A stretch of 64,000 bases of DNA from Bryobacterales bacterium (GTDB lineage: Bacteria > Acidobacteriota > Terriglobia > Bryobacterales > Bryobacteraceae), in the NCBI GenBank assembly GCA_016716385.1, contig JADJWL010000010.1, positions 145,790 to 209,789 of the forward strand, written 5' to 3'. Below are positions 34,703 to 43,906 of the stretch, in pieces. Under the pieces are notes generated by a model. The model ran no database searches. It worked only from the letters and a program-made list of their open reading frames with translations, and was not told the DNA's origin. The position numbers and the translations under genes were made by a program. Numbering within the stretch: the stretch's first letter is position 1; each line of letters begins with the position of its first letter.

Positions 34703-36016
34703 GTGAACCCGAACCTCCGCGAACAGCGCGCGTGGTACGCCTACGATTTTGCGAACTCGGCGTTCGCCTCGACCGTCGTCACGCTGTTCTTCGGACCGTA
34801 CTTGACGACTCTCGCGCGCACCGCCGCCGTGGACGGTTTCGTGCATGTCCTCGGCTTGAGGATCTCGGAGCTTGCCGTCTGGCCGTATCTGGTTTCGATC
34901 TCCGTGCTGTCGCAAGTGGTGGTGCTGCCCTTGCTCGGGGCCATTGCCGACTATGGGCGGCGTAAGCGTGAGATCCTGGCGGCCACGGCGCTGATCGGCG
35001 CGGGCGCCACCGCTGCGATGTTCTTCCTCGAGGGCGGGGCGTTCCTCCTGGGATGCATGCTGTTCTTCGTTGCGAATCTTGCTTTCGGCGCCTCCATCGT
35101 GATCTACAACGCCTTCCTGCCGGAGATCGCCACGCCGGCGGAACGCGATTCGGTGTCGTCGAAGGGTTGGGGCGTGGGGTACCTGGGTGGCGGTCTCCTG
35201 CTCGCTCTGAACCTCTTGCTGTACATGAATACGGAAAGCCTCGGCATCACCGAGGGCCTCGCGGTCCGTATCAGCCTGGCGTCGGCGGGCATCTGGTGGG
35301 CGATCTTTTCGCTTCCCACCATCCTTGTCCTGCGCAACCGGCAGCCTGTCAAGTCGAAGCCGCCCGGGCAGAGCTTGATGACCGTGGGCGCCCGGCAACT
35401 GTGGCATACGCTGTCGAAGATCCGGAATTATCCCCAGACGCTGCTGTTTCTCCTCGCCTACCTGATTTACAACGACGCGATCCAGACCGTGATCACGATG
35501 TCCGCGCAGTTCGGGCAGGAGGAGTTGAAACTGCCGCTCTCCACGATCACGTCGGCCATCCTGATGGTGCAGTTCGTTGCGTTCGGCGGCGCGTTCGCGT
35601 TCAACTGGATCGCGTCCCGGATCGGCAACAAACTTGCCGTGATGCTGGCCCTGTCGATCTGGTGCGGGACGCTGATCTATGTCTTTCTCGGCGTGAAGAG
35701 CGCGGCGGAGTTCTTCGTGATGGCAGGCATCGTGGGGCTCGTGATGGGCGGCAGCCAGGCGCTGAGCCGGTCGATCTTTTCCCTCATGATCCCCAAGGGT
35801 CAGGAAGCGGAGTATTTCAGCATCTACGAAGTCAGCGATAAGGGCACAAGCTGGATCGGTCCGTTGTTTTTTGGCCTCGCGTTGCAGTTCACAGGCAACT
35901 ACCGGCTGGCCATCCTGTCATTGATTGTCTTCTTCCTTGCCGGTCTGTGGCTGCTGGCGCGGGTCGACGTGCGGTCGGCGGCGATCGAAGCCGGCAACGA
36001 ACCGCCGCCGCGCTGA
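34703..36016 (+). CDS. UMF1-family major facilitator transporter
   Basis: This 437-residue protein has the UMF1 (Atg22-like) pattern: an N-terminal AWYAYDFANSAFASTVVTLFFGPYL signature, about twelve membrane segments, and late conserved GIVGLVMGGSQALSRS and EYFSIYEVSDKGTSWIGPL. UMF1 members are MFS transporters of uncertain substrate; fungal Atg22 exports amino acids from vacuoles. I chose GTG 34703 because GGAGGG precedes it (34689-34694) and homology begins a few residues later. Upstream 180 nt separate it from the sialidase-like gene, so it may have its own promoter; a 35-codon frame within that gap is not convincing. The gene ends exactly at the start of the convergent sulfatase stop region. 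Confidence 0.88.
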   Translation: MNPNLREQRAWYAYDFANSAFASTVVTLFFGPYLTTLARTAAVDGFVHVLGLRISELAVWPYLVSISVLSQVVVLPLLGAIADYGRRKREILAATALIGAGATAAMFFLEGGAFLLGCMLFFVANLAFGASIVIYNAFLPEIATPAERDSVSSKGWGVGYLGGGLLLALNLLLYMNTESLGITEGLAVRISLASAGIWWAIFSLPTILVLRNRQPVKSKPPGQSLMTVGARQLWHTLSKIRNYPQTLLFLLAYLIYNDAIQTVITMSAQFGQEELKLPLSTITSAILMVQFVAFGGAFAFNWIASRIGNKLAVMLALSIWCGTLIYVFLGVKSAAEFFVMAGIVGLVMGGSQALSRSIFSLMIPKGQEAEYFSIYEVSDKGTSWIGPLFFGLALQFTGNYRLAILSLIVFFLAGLWLLARVDVRSAAIEAGNEPPPR

Positions 36017-37648
36017 TCAGATCTTCTCGAAGTCGACGTATTGGACGCCAACGTCGCCCACGGACGCTTCCACGCGCCCCTCGCCCTCGGCCAGCACAAC
36101 ATCGGTGAATATGCTCTCTTCGGTGCCGGCGGGCGCCAGGAGCGATTCCGCACGGTTGCCGAGGCGGAAGCGTACGGGCGCGGGCTTCTCTGTCTTCTCG
36201 AAACGCAAGCGCACACGATACGGCCCGGGCGAGGCAACGTAGACCTCCCAATGGCCGAGCGACGCCCGGTCCCAGCCGGCGCGCGGTCCGCGCCAATCCT
36301 GTCGGGTGAGGGTGACGGGGTTCTCGTGGGGTGTCCCGATGTGGATGCGCGGCGGAGCGTAGCCACGGGTGGACGAGACATCCCGGAACCATTCCTCGTA
36401 GCGGGTGCGGAGCGTGGCCACCAGTTCCGGCTGCTGACCCGACAGGTCGCGCGACTCCGCGGGATCCACTTCGAGGTCATAGAGTGCGCTGCCGTCGACC
36501 AGCTTGTAGCGCTGTGTGCGCACCGCCGAGGCACGGAAGGATTCTGGCTCGTCACCCCGGTGCCACTGGAAGACGAGCGTGCGCCCGGCCGGCGCCGGGC
36601 CCTTGCCCGTGAGCGCGGGCCAGAGGCTTGTGCCATCGATTCGCAGCCCGGACGGCAGCACCACGCCGCATGCTTCGAGCAGCGTCGGAACCATGTCGAT
36701 GTGCGCGGCGATCTCGCCGATCGTGCGCCCTGCTTCGATCACCCCCGGCCAGCGCACGAAACACGGGACGCGAATGCCCCCCTGGTAGACCGATCCCTTG
36801 CGCCCGCGCATGCCGGCGTTGAAGCGATCCTGCTGCGGACCGTTGTCGGTGAGGAAGATCACGATCGTGTCCCGGTCGCGGCCCAGTTCGTCGAGCCTCT
36901 GGGTGAGGCGTCCGATGTTCTCGTCGAGATTTACGACCATTCCGTAGACGCGGGCGGTGGTTTCATCTAACCCCTGCTCGCGGAATGGCGCGACGTAGCG
37001 CTCGTCCACCTGGAGCGGCGTGTGAGGCGCATTCGTCGCAATGTAGGCGAAGAAGGGCTGGTTTCCCTGATCCGCAATCCACTCCATGGCGGCGTCGAAG
37101 AAGATGTCCGTGCAGTAGCCCTTGCGCTGGACAGCACGGCCGTTGTGCTGCAGAAACGGGTCGAAGTACAGGTTGCCCGGCGGGTCCGACGGCTGGCCGA
37201 TGCCGCCGCCATTGTGCAGCAGGGACTCTGTGAACCCCTGGTCCATGGCGCGCAGCGGATAGTTGTCGCCGAGGTGCCATTTGCCGAAGATGCCCGTTCG
37301 ATAGCCGGCGTCGCGCAGGATCTCCGCCAGCGTCACCTCCTCGGTGTGCATCATGGCGCGCCCGAGGTACGTATCGACAACGCCCGTGCGGTAGTTGTAG
37401 CGGCCGGTGAGCAGGCTGGCGCGGGTGGGCGCGCAGACGGGCGAGACGTGAAACTGCGTCAGTTGCGCTCCGTCGCGGGCGAGGCGGTCGGTATGGGGTG
37501 TCCTCAGGTGCGGGTTGCCATGGAGCGACAGGTCGCCGTAGCCCTGATCGTCGCTCATGATGAGCACGACGTTCGGACGTCTGCCACGCCCACAGGCCAG
37601 CGACGCGGCGGCCGCGCCGACGAACGCGCGCCGGGAGATCGGAGTCAT
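36017..37648 (-). CDS. Tat-exported cysteine-type sulfatase
   Basis: This 543-residue arylsulfatase-like protein has a Tat signal merged with a lipobox (SRRAFVGAAAASLACG), so it may be a Tat lipoprotein. The sulfatase core has VVLIMSDDQGYGDLSLHGN (metal Asp pair), CAPTRASLLTGRYNYRTG (Cys to be converted to formylglycine, with the Arg), GKWHLGDNY and a late FLTDNGPQQ (metal Asp and Asn). The motif is C-A-P-T-R, commonly seen in this phylum. Sulfatases hydrolyse sulfate esters of glycans or other substrates. A modifying enzyme is needed; the FGE-like domain at 26475 is unlikely to supply it. I chose ATG 37648 because TACAAT sits seven bases upstream; ATG 37657 is also open. Confidence 0.9.
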   Translation of the reverse strand: MTPISRRAFVGAAAASLACGRGRRPNVVLIMSDDQGYGDLSLHGNPHLRTPHTDRLARDGAQLTQFHVSPVCAPTRASLLTGRYNYRTGVVDTYLGRAMMHTEEVTLAEILRDAGYRTGIFGKWHLGDNYPLRAMDQGFTESLLHNGGGIGQPSDPPGNLYFDPFLQHNGRAVQRKGYCTDIFFDAAMEWIADQGNQPFFAYIATNAPHTPLQVDERYVAPFREQGLDETTARVYGMVVNLDENIGRLTQRLDELGRDRDTIVIFLTDNGPQQDRFNAGMRGRKGSVYQGGIRVPCFVRWPGVIEAGRTIGEIAAHIDMVPTLLEACGVVLPSGLRIDGTSLWPALTGKGPAPAGRTLVFQWHRGDEPESFRASAVRTQRYKLVDGSALYDLEVDPAESRDLSGQQPELVATLRTRYEEWFRDVSSTRGYAPPRIHIGTPHENPVTLTRQDWRGPRAGWDRASLGHWEVYVASPGPYRVRLRFEKTEKPAPVRFRLGNRAESLLAPAGTEESIFTDVVLAEGEGRVEASVGDVGVQYVDFEKI

Positions 37649-37655
37649 CCCGGTC

Positions 37656-37661
37656 ATTGTA
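37656..37661 (-). promoter_or_regulatory. -10 box seven bases before the sulfatase start
   Basis: On the minus strand TACAAT is followed by GACCGGG and then ATG 37648. This suggests a leaderless message and supports that start over ATG 37657, whose codon overlaps the box. Confidence 0.45.
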
Positions 37662-37711
37662 GTGCTTTCAAACGCCTCCAGGCCGCGCCCGCGGCGAGAA
37701 GCCTGGCCGGA

Positions 37712-38902
37712 TCAGCGCCCCCGCGGGGCGCGGGGTGGAGCGAAGTAGCTTGTTTCCGCAGCGCGCTGCCCGTGTAATGCCGCAGCCTGCTCCATCATGC
37801 GCCGGGCGTACACCGCGACCTGCCGGACCCCTTCTTCGTACTTCGGATTCGGCCGCCCGGGACCGCCGTTGTAGGCGCCCACCGCGAGCGCCACGTCGCC
37901 GTCGAACGTGTCGAGCAGGTCGCGGAAGAACAGACCCGCGTAAGTGGTCAGCACCGGCGTATCGACTTCATCCAGGTTCAATGCCTTCGGCGGACGCATC
38001 CGTTCGGGCAGCCTGGTGTAGTCGCGTTCCTTATCGCGCAGGTAGAGGCGGTGCGCGTACCGCAGTGTTTCGCGGGTAATCTGCCAGACTCCGGTGGAAT
38101 AGTTCAGCACTAGTACCCGGCCTTTCGAACGGCGCAGGACGATGTCGCCCTTTTCCGCGCGGCGCTTCCATTTGGTGTTCTCGAGGTCCCCGCGCACATC
38201 CATGTAGTTGTTCTCCATCGCGCCGATGCCGAGGAAGAAATCGATCGGGATCTCGAAGAAATCCGCCACGGTCAGTACGTCGGCAGCGAGACGGCTTGCT
38301 TCTTCGGGGGAGAGGCTCTGCGGAACGGGCTCGATCCGCCGCCGGATGCGCGGATCGGTGGCTGACTTGAACACCATGAAGCGCCTCGCATAGGCTAGCA
38401 GCGCCTCGCGCGGCAACGATTCGAGCGCGGCGCGCCGCGGCAGGTTGTACGCGCTCGTGAACACCCGCGTCTGCTGCCGGTACTGAAAGACGATCGGGAA
38501 CGCCACTGCACGCCAGTCGTAGGAAGGAATGTAGCCGCGCGCCTCGGTTTCGGCGAGCATCGCGATCCCGAGCGCCAGATCGTCCGGCAGGCGGACGAGG
38601 ATTGGATATTCCGGGCCCTCGGCCCCCTCTTCGTGCGTCAGCAGGACCTCGGCGCGGGCCAGCGGCGGCGCGCCGCGGAGGTAGTCGAACATCAGGTAGG
38701 CGGTGAGTTCGTCATCGTAGCGGCCGACCTCCGCCACATAGAAAGCTACGGGCAGGGTTGCGCGGACGCCGTCAGGGGAGACTTCCGGGACAGGCGTCCA
38801 GGCGATGGGGCGCAGGACGAGATCCCTTGGCCGGAGCTCCCACCAGTAGAGCGAGCCCACGGTCAATGCAGCCAGCAACAGCGTGGTTACCAGCGGCATC
38901 AT
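37712..38902 (-). CDS. Lytic transglycosylase (SLT domain) protein
   Basis: This 396-residue protein has an N-terminal membrane segment (LVTTLLLAALTVGSLYWW) and a C-terminal lysozyme-like domain. The SLT features are FFLGIGAMENNYMDVRGDL with the catalytic Glu, VLNYSTGVWQITRETLRYAH, and VGAYNGGPGRPNPKYEEGV. Lytic transglycosylases cleave the MurNAc-GlcNAc bond of peptidoglycan to give 1,6-anhydro products. Residues 30-200 have no recognisable domain. The membrane segment suggests it is anchored to the inner membrane, facing the periplasm. It follows the BASS transporter gene by 7 nt, so they are probably co-transcribed, though the reason for pairing is not obvious. Confidence 0.85.
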   Translation of the reverse strand: MMPLVTTLLLAALTVGSLYWWELRPRDLVLRPIAWTPVPEVSPDGVRATLPVAFYVAEVGRYDDELTAYLMFDYLRGAPPLARAEVLLTHEEGAEGPEYPILVRLPDDLALGIAMLAETEARGYIPSYDWRAVAFPIVFQYRQQTRVFTSAYNLPRRAALESLPREALLAYARRFMVFKSATDPRIRRRIEPVPQSLSPEEASRLAADVLTVADFFEIPIDFFLGIGAMENNYMDVRGDLENTKWKRRAEKGDIVLRRSKGRVLVLNYSTGVWQITRETLRYAHRLYLRDKERDYTRLPERMRPPKALNLDEVDTPVLTTYAGLFFRDLLDTFDGDVALAVGAYNGGPGRPNPKYEEGVRQVAVYARRMMEQAAALHGQRAAETSYFAPPRAPRGR

Positions 38903-38909
38903 GACGTAG

Positions 38910-40043
38910 TCAGTGCCTTTTCTTCAGCGCGAGCCTCTGGGCGGCTTCGATCGCCGCCGTCGTGGCCGCGTCTTCGTCGGTTACCGGCCGGCGCCGCCAG
39001 TAGGACGCGAGCGACGAACCGGAAATATTCATCCACGGGCCAAAAATCGCTGGAGCCAGCGCCGCGTCGGAACTGCGGAGAACGTTGATTGCCAGCCCTG
39101 AAGCCATCCCGCCGTTCTGCAGGCCGACCTCGAACGCCACGGTCCGCGAGTCGCGCTCGCTCAGTCCCAGCAGGCGTGCTCCGTTGTAGCCAAGGACATA
39201 CCCGATCACGTTGTGGATCATCGCTGCTGCGATCAGCGCCAGGCCCACTTCCAGCAGCTTGTCCCGCGACAACGCGGTGATGATCGCAATGATGAAGCAG
39301 ATCGCGGACATCGACATCGTCGGCAGGATGCGATCCAGCCAGCCGATCCTGCCGTGCAAAAGCTTGTTGAACGCGAGTCCGCCAAAGACCGGGAGGATGA
39401 TCATCTTGATGATCTCCAGCATCATCTCCATGAACGAAATCGGCACGTAGGCGCCTGCCAGCACCTTCATCGCAAGCGGCGTCATCACGGGAGCCAGGAG
39501 CGTCGACGCGGTCGTCATCGTCACGCCCAGCGCCAGGCTCCCCTTCGCCAGATAGACCATTACGTTAGACGCGACGCCGGCGGAACAGGATCCAATCAGG
39601 ATCACGCCGGCGGCCACTTCCGGCTCGAAGCCGAAGAGCTTGGCGAGGGTCCAGCCGGCGAGCGGCATGACGGAAAACTGCAACAGCATACACACGCCGA
39701 CCGCCTTGGGCTTCTGCAGCGCCCTCTTGAAGTCCGTCAGGCTGAGGCTGGTGCCCATCCCGAACATGATGATCTGGATCAGAGGCAGAATGAGCCGCTT
39801 CAGCTCAAAGCCACCCCAGTCGATGAACGCCTCGGGATAGGCCATTGACGCGCTCACGAAGGCAAACACCCAGATTGTGAACGCAAAGCCGCCAAGGCGT
39901 TCGCTCGTGCGGGCGTACAGACCGAGCGAGGCGAACGCGGCGATCAGCGCGGGACCGATCCAGATGTGGGCGCCGGAGATCCAGGCGGCGACGGCAGCGG
40001 CTCCAGCCAGGGCGGAAACCGTGGGCAAAAGACGGGACGACAT
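38910..40043 (-). CDS. Bile acid:sodium symporter (BASS) family transporter
   Basis: This 377-residue protein has about ten membrane segments and BASS-family marks: IIMFGMGTSLSLTDFKRAL near the first third, LIGSCSAGVASNVMVYLAKGSLALGVTMTTASTLLAPVMTPL with the crossover region, and late VAFEVGLQNGGMASGLAINVL. BASS members carry bile acids, pyruvate, 2-keto acids or other organic anions with sodium; the substrate cannot be told. I chose ATG 40043; the frame is open two codons further (TTG). The gene precedes the transglycosylase by 7 nt. Two neighbouring operons (LarA-like, XdhC) concern organic acids, but no specific link is shown. Confidence 0.88.
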   Translation of the reverse strand: MSSRLLPTVSALAGAAAVAAWISGAHIWIGPALIAAFASLGLYARTSERLGGFAFTIWVFAFVSASMAYPEAFIDWGGFELKRLILPLIQIIMFGMGTSLSLTDFKRALQKPKAVGVCMLLQFSVMPLAGWTLAKLFGFEPEVAAGVILIGSCSAGVASNVMVYLAKGSLALGVTMTTASTLLAPVMTPLAMKVLAGAYVPISFMEMMLEIIKMIILPVFGGLAFNKLLHGRIGWLDRILPTMSMSAICFIIAIITALSRDKLLEVGLALIAAAMIHNVIGYVLGYNGARLLGLSERDSRTVAFEVGLQNGGMASGLAINVLRSSDAALAPAIFGPWMNISGSSLASYWRRRPVTDEDAATTAAIEAAQRLALKKRH

Positions 40044-40058
40044 AGGCAACGTCTTATC

Positions 40059-42378
40059 TTAGTCTGGATCGGCGGACCAGCCTGGGGGATGTTCGACGCG
40101 CAGACCGGCGAGCGTCCCGATCACCCGGAGTTGCCGCGCGCCGCTCTCCAGTTCGACCAGCAGGGTGCCGTCGTCGCGCAAAGCTCCAGTCCCGAGATAG
40201 ATTTCGCTGCCCGCGGCGGCGCGCAGCTCGCTCAGGCGGAGACTCGGGGTGCGGGTCAGATCCAGGCGGTAGCAGCCGGCGAGAGAGTCGAATCCGGCGG
40301 GGGCACCTGCCAATTCGAACATTCCTTCCGACCCGAGGGTCGCGAGCAGATTGCTTCCCGCGCCGGACGCGGCGAAGTCGCCGTCGATTGTCAGGCGCCC
40401 GTTGCGCCACGCGATGCGTTCGCCCAGAACGTTGATGGCGTAACTGGGCTCAGATCCCGCCAGGTCGATTGCGCCGTTGGCCAGCACCGAACCGCCTTCG
40501 ATGCGTGCCCGCAATTGGCTGAGTTCGATCCGGGTTCCATCCCAGCGGAGTCTGCCGGACACGCCGGTGAAGCGCGCCGGGCCAAGGACAAGGGCTTCCG
40601 CTTGAATCCCTCCCGACAGGCGGCGTGCGGCCAGCCAGCGGGGCGCCGCCGGCCGTCCAAGCCGGAGTGTCCGCGCGAGAAAGCCTCCCGGGCGCAGCAG
40701 GGAGGGCTCGAAGAGGGCTTCGAGTTGGGCCAGATCGGTTTCGCCCAACCGCAGCCGGAACGTGGATGCCGCCGCGTCATAGTCGCCGCCGAATTCCACG
40801 CCGCCGGCGGAAGCCCGGACGTCGGTCAAGCGCCACCCCGGACCGTTCACCGTCAGGACGCCGCGGCTGAGTTGAACCGGCGCCGCCAGACCGGGAACTG
40901 GAAACGCCGCATGCGTGATCACTGCCTGGCCGCTCCAGGCGCCGGTTGTGTTCCGTTCCTGCCTGTAACGGAGCTCTCCGCTCCAGCGCCCCTCTCGCAT
41001 CGCATCCGGCAGCGGTTCCGGAATGCCGAAGGCCTGGAGACGGAACGCAGCGGAGGGTAAACCGGCCGTCCGGATCGACGCGGTCAACAGGCCGCTCAGG
41101 GAAGAATAGGAACCCTGGACTTGCACGGAGCCCTGGTCCGGAATCTCTACTTGCGCCGGCGGCAGCGTCACGGTGTCGCGCTGCAGCAGGAGGTCCGCGC
41201 GGGCAAAACGCACGGGTGGGCCGCCTGCCAAAACCATTGCGGCGTCCCGCAACTGAACGGCTCCCTCCAGCATGTCGCGGCGGGAAACCGTGACCGATCC
41301 GTCCACTGAGCCGGACAGGCGGGCGTCTTCCGGCAGAGGCAAGCCGAGATGCCGTGCAATTGGAGCAAGAGGGTCCAGTGGGAATCCGCTCCAGACAAAA
41401 CCCAGCCGCCAGTCGGGTTGCGTCAGATACCGTTCGACATCGAGACGCACCGAGAGCGGTGCGGGGTCCTGTCCGCGTCCCACGGATTCGATCGAAAGCG
41501 TCTGGTTGACCAGGTCAAGGGCGCCCTGCAGCGAAACCCGCCAGCTATGGCCCCAGAGAGGCATGCGGTCCCAGCGGTGGATCTCTTCGACGTCAAGTTG
41601 GCCGGTAATCGCGAGCGCGTCGAAGGGGCCCGGACAGGCGGCTGCGCGAGGAAACGATCCCGTGGATGCCGGCGTCCCGGCCATACACAAGGGCAATCAT
41701 CTCGCCTAACGGGCTTCGGCTGAGCGCCAGATCGACGTCGAGGTAAGGGTTGGCGCCATCGAGGCGCGCGGATCCGGAGAGCCGGCCCAGGCCGCGTCCG
41801 GCGCCTCCGATGGCGATCGCGCGATCGGTGCGCGCCGGCTCGCCGGTGAACGTCATCTCCCACGCGCCACCGGCGCGTCCCGGCGGGGACGCGTCGAGGT
41901 CGACGTTGGTGAAGTAAAAGACTGACTTGTCCTCGCCGAACTTGAAGTAGATCCGCGCGCCGCGCACCGCAATCCTGGGCAGGCCCGTGAGGCGGTCGGT
42001 GGAGAACAGCGGGGCGAAGTTCCATCCGTCGTTCCGGACGAAATTCACCACCGGGAATCCGGAGAGCCGGAGCGACGAAAACTCCAGTCTCCCGCGCAGT
42101 AGAGGAAGCAAACGGGGACTGGCCTCCAGTTCCTCTACCCATGCGAACGGTTCGACTCCGAAGGCCGGATCGTCGTAGATGACGACCCTTTCCACGAGGA
42201 AGGCCGGACCGCGCAACAGGCTGAGCCGTACCGTGCCTATCTCGACGCGGCGACCAAGAGCGCCTTCGAGCGCGCTCTTGACACGGTAGCCGAAGCCGTC
42301 GGCACGGAGGTAAGGCGCTCCGAGGACTGCGGCGCCCGCCGCGAGGATCATGCCAGCGACCGCAAACCTCCACTTCAT
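40059..42378 (-). CDS. AsmA-like protein, frameshifted
   Basis: The two open frames join into one protein of about 773 residues that begins MKWRFAVAGMILAAGAAVLG (membrane anchor) and goes on with LRADGFGYRVKSALEGALGRRVEIGTVRLSLLRGPAFLVERVVIYDD, the N-terminal AsmA-type motif. In the frame starting at 42378 translation runs into a stop near 41593; the other frame, with FDALAITGQLDVEEIH, continues from there. A single extra G in the GGGG run at 41625-41628 (plus strand) explains the shift; with three Gs it reads SGPFDALAI. AsmA-like proteins are long beta-groove lipid carriers between the membranes. The start overlaps the MocA-like stop by 4 nt. A sequencing indel or recent inactivation are both possible. 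Confidence 0.8.
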
Positions 42379-42962
42379 AGGGCCTCCCCGGACGCGAGGA
42401 ACCGCTCGTAGGCGGCGGTATCGTCCACGTCGTCGGCGATGCCGGGGTCGTCCACGGTCACCAGGCGGGTGACGGCGGCATGGCGGTGCATGACTTTTTT
42501 GGCTGTCTCATCCTGGGCGAGGGACAGGAACTCGCCGAACAGGTCCTGCCGCACAAAGACCGGGTGGCCGCGACGGCCCTCCCAGACGGGCGCCGCGATC
42601 AGGGGCAAGGGGTCTTCGAGCAGCGCCCGGAGGGTGGCCAGCCGGACGCGCGGGTGATCCACCAACGTGAACAGGACCCCGCCGGCCTGCGCCGGAACCG
42701 CCCGCAAACCTGCCTGCAGGGACGACAACTGACCTAACCGGTAGTCGGGATTGCGGACGAACCGGATGCACTCGGGGTGCGCGATGCCGGATTCGATGCG
42801 TTCCGCATCGTGACCGACGACCGCCAGGACGGGGTCGCACACGGCGGCCAGGCTCCGTGCGAGGGCATCGAGAAAGGTGATTCCACGCCACGGCAGCAGT
42901 GCCTTAGGGAACCCCATCCTGCTTGACTCACCCGCCGCGAGAATCAAGCCGGCGATGGTCAC
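42375..42962 (-). CDS. MocA/MobA-like nucleotidyltransferase
   Basis: This 195-residue protein belongs to the MobA-like NTP transferases: LILAAGESSRMGFPKALLPWRG (nucleotide-binding), VVGHDAERIESGI, LGQLSSLQAGLRAV, FTLVDHPRV (metal Asp), and RRGHPVFVRQDLFGEFLSL. The closest group by sequence is molybdenum cofactor cytidylyltransferase (MocA) and its relatives, which finish the Mo cofactor for xanthine-oxidase-type enzymes. GTG 42962 overlaps the XdhC stop by 4 nt, and its stop overlaps the AsmA-like start by 4 nt, so all three are translationally coupled. The XdhC neighbour supports a molybdoenzyme maturation role, though no molybdoenzyme gene lies in the window. Confidence 0.85.
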   Translation of the reverse strand: MTIAGLILAAGESSRMGFPKALLPWRGITFLDALARSLAAVCDPVLAVVGHDAERIESGIAHPECIRFVRNPDYRLGQLSSLQAGLRAVPAQAGGVLFTLVDHPRVRLATLRALLEDPLPLIAAPVWEGRRGHPVFVRQDLFGEFLSLAQDETAKKVMHRHAAVTRLVTVDDPGIADDVDDTAAYERFLASGEAL

Positions 42963-43795
42963 TTGAGTGCGGGCCGCGCCTCGCAGGGCGCGAAGATTGA
43001 CTTGGAAAGAGGCTGCCAGGGGGAATCCGGCTTGCGGCGGATGGCGATCATTTCCGCCGCCACCGAGATTGCGATCTCCTCCGGGGAGATGGCGCCGATA
43101 TCGAGCCCCATGGGAGCGTAGATCCGTTCGAGATCCTGCCGCGCGATGCCCTCTTTCTCCAGTTCCTTGATGACCGAGATGACTTTGCGCTTGCTTCCGA
43201 TCATTGCGATGTAGCGCGCCGGCGTCGAGACGGCCCAACGCAGCACGCGCATGTCGTCGCGGTGCCCGCGCGTGACGATGATCAGGTAGCAGATTTCAGT
43301 GACATCGAGGCGGGGGAAGACTTCTTCGTACTCGCCGGCAATCACTTCATCCACGTCGGGGAAGCGGTCACGGTTCGCGAAGGATTCGCGGTCGTCGACA
43401 ACGACAGTCGAGAATCCAGCCAGACCGGCCACCTGCGCCAGGGCCTTCGAAATGTGTCCTGCGCCGAAAACGATGGCGCGGGGCGGTGGGATCACGGGTT
43501 CCACAAAGACATCCAACTGCCCGCCGCAAATCAGGCCGTTGTCGTAGGCGGCGTCCTGCCCGAGGTTGAAGCTCAAATGTCGCGGTTTCTCGGTCTCGAT
43601 CACGTCACGGGCGGCGTTCCAGACTTCTGCCTCCACGCAGCCGCCGCCGATGGTGCCGGTCATCGAGCCGTCCTCACGCACCAGCAGTTTTGCGCTCTGG
43701 TAGGACGGGATCGAGCCGCGAACCTGAACGATCGTCGCCAGCGCGCACTTCTGGCCGAGACGGCGCAGCCGCATCAGCTCGTCGTAGACGTCCAT
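42959..43795 (-). CDS. XdhC/CoxI family molybdenum cofactor insertion protein
   Basis: This 278-residue protein has the XdhC domain pair. N-terminal CoxI-like domain: ALATIVQVRGSIPSYQSAKLLV and GTIGGGCVEAEVWNAAR (with the conserved Cys). C-terminal NAD(P)-binding-like domain: AIVFGAGHISKALAQVAGLAGFSTVVVDDR and YIAMIGSKRKVISVI. XdhC binds molybdenum cofactor, protects it, and hands it to xanthine dehydrogenase-like apoenzymes. It heads a coupled operon with MocA-like and AsmA-like genes. TATAAT lies eight bases before ATG 43795 on this strand, so the operon may start with a leaderless message. Target enzymes are not visible here. Confidence 0.9.
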   Translation of the reverse strand: MDVYDELMRLRRLGQKCALATIVQVRGSIPSYQSAKLLVREDGSMTGTIGGGCVEAEVWNAARDVIETEKPRHLSFNLGQDAAYDNGLICGGQLDVFVEPVIPPPRAIVFGAGHISKALAQVAGLAGFSTVVVDDRESFANRDRFPDVDEVIAGEYEEVFPRLDVTEICYLIIVTRGHRDDMRVLRWAVSTPARYIAMIGSKRKVISVIKELEKEGIARQDLERIYAPMGLDIGAISPEEIAISVAAEMIAIRRKPDSPWQPLSKSIFAPCEARPALK

Positions 43796-43803
43796 TTGAC
43801 CGG

Positions 43804-43809
43804 ATTATA
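43804..43809 (-). promoter_or_regulatory. TATAAT box before the XdhC operon
   Basis: On the minus strand a perfect TATAAT is followed by CCGGTCAA and then ATG 43795. The message would begin at or near the start codon. No Shine-Dalgarno sequence is seen. Confidence 0.45.
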
Positions 43810-43906
43810 GCGTACCGCAGGTACTTAAGGCCTACGCCCCATTCCCTTCGGCACGGCATCCGGATTACAATGACGTCAATTTTGCCGGCGCGAGGAGAGC
43901 GTTGCC

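Noticed and set aside
34599..34706. A 35-codon frame before the UMF1 gene that overlaps its GTG start by 4 nt.
   Set aside because: It has no good ribosome site and its composition is not distinctive, so overlap with the start is probably chance.
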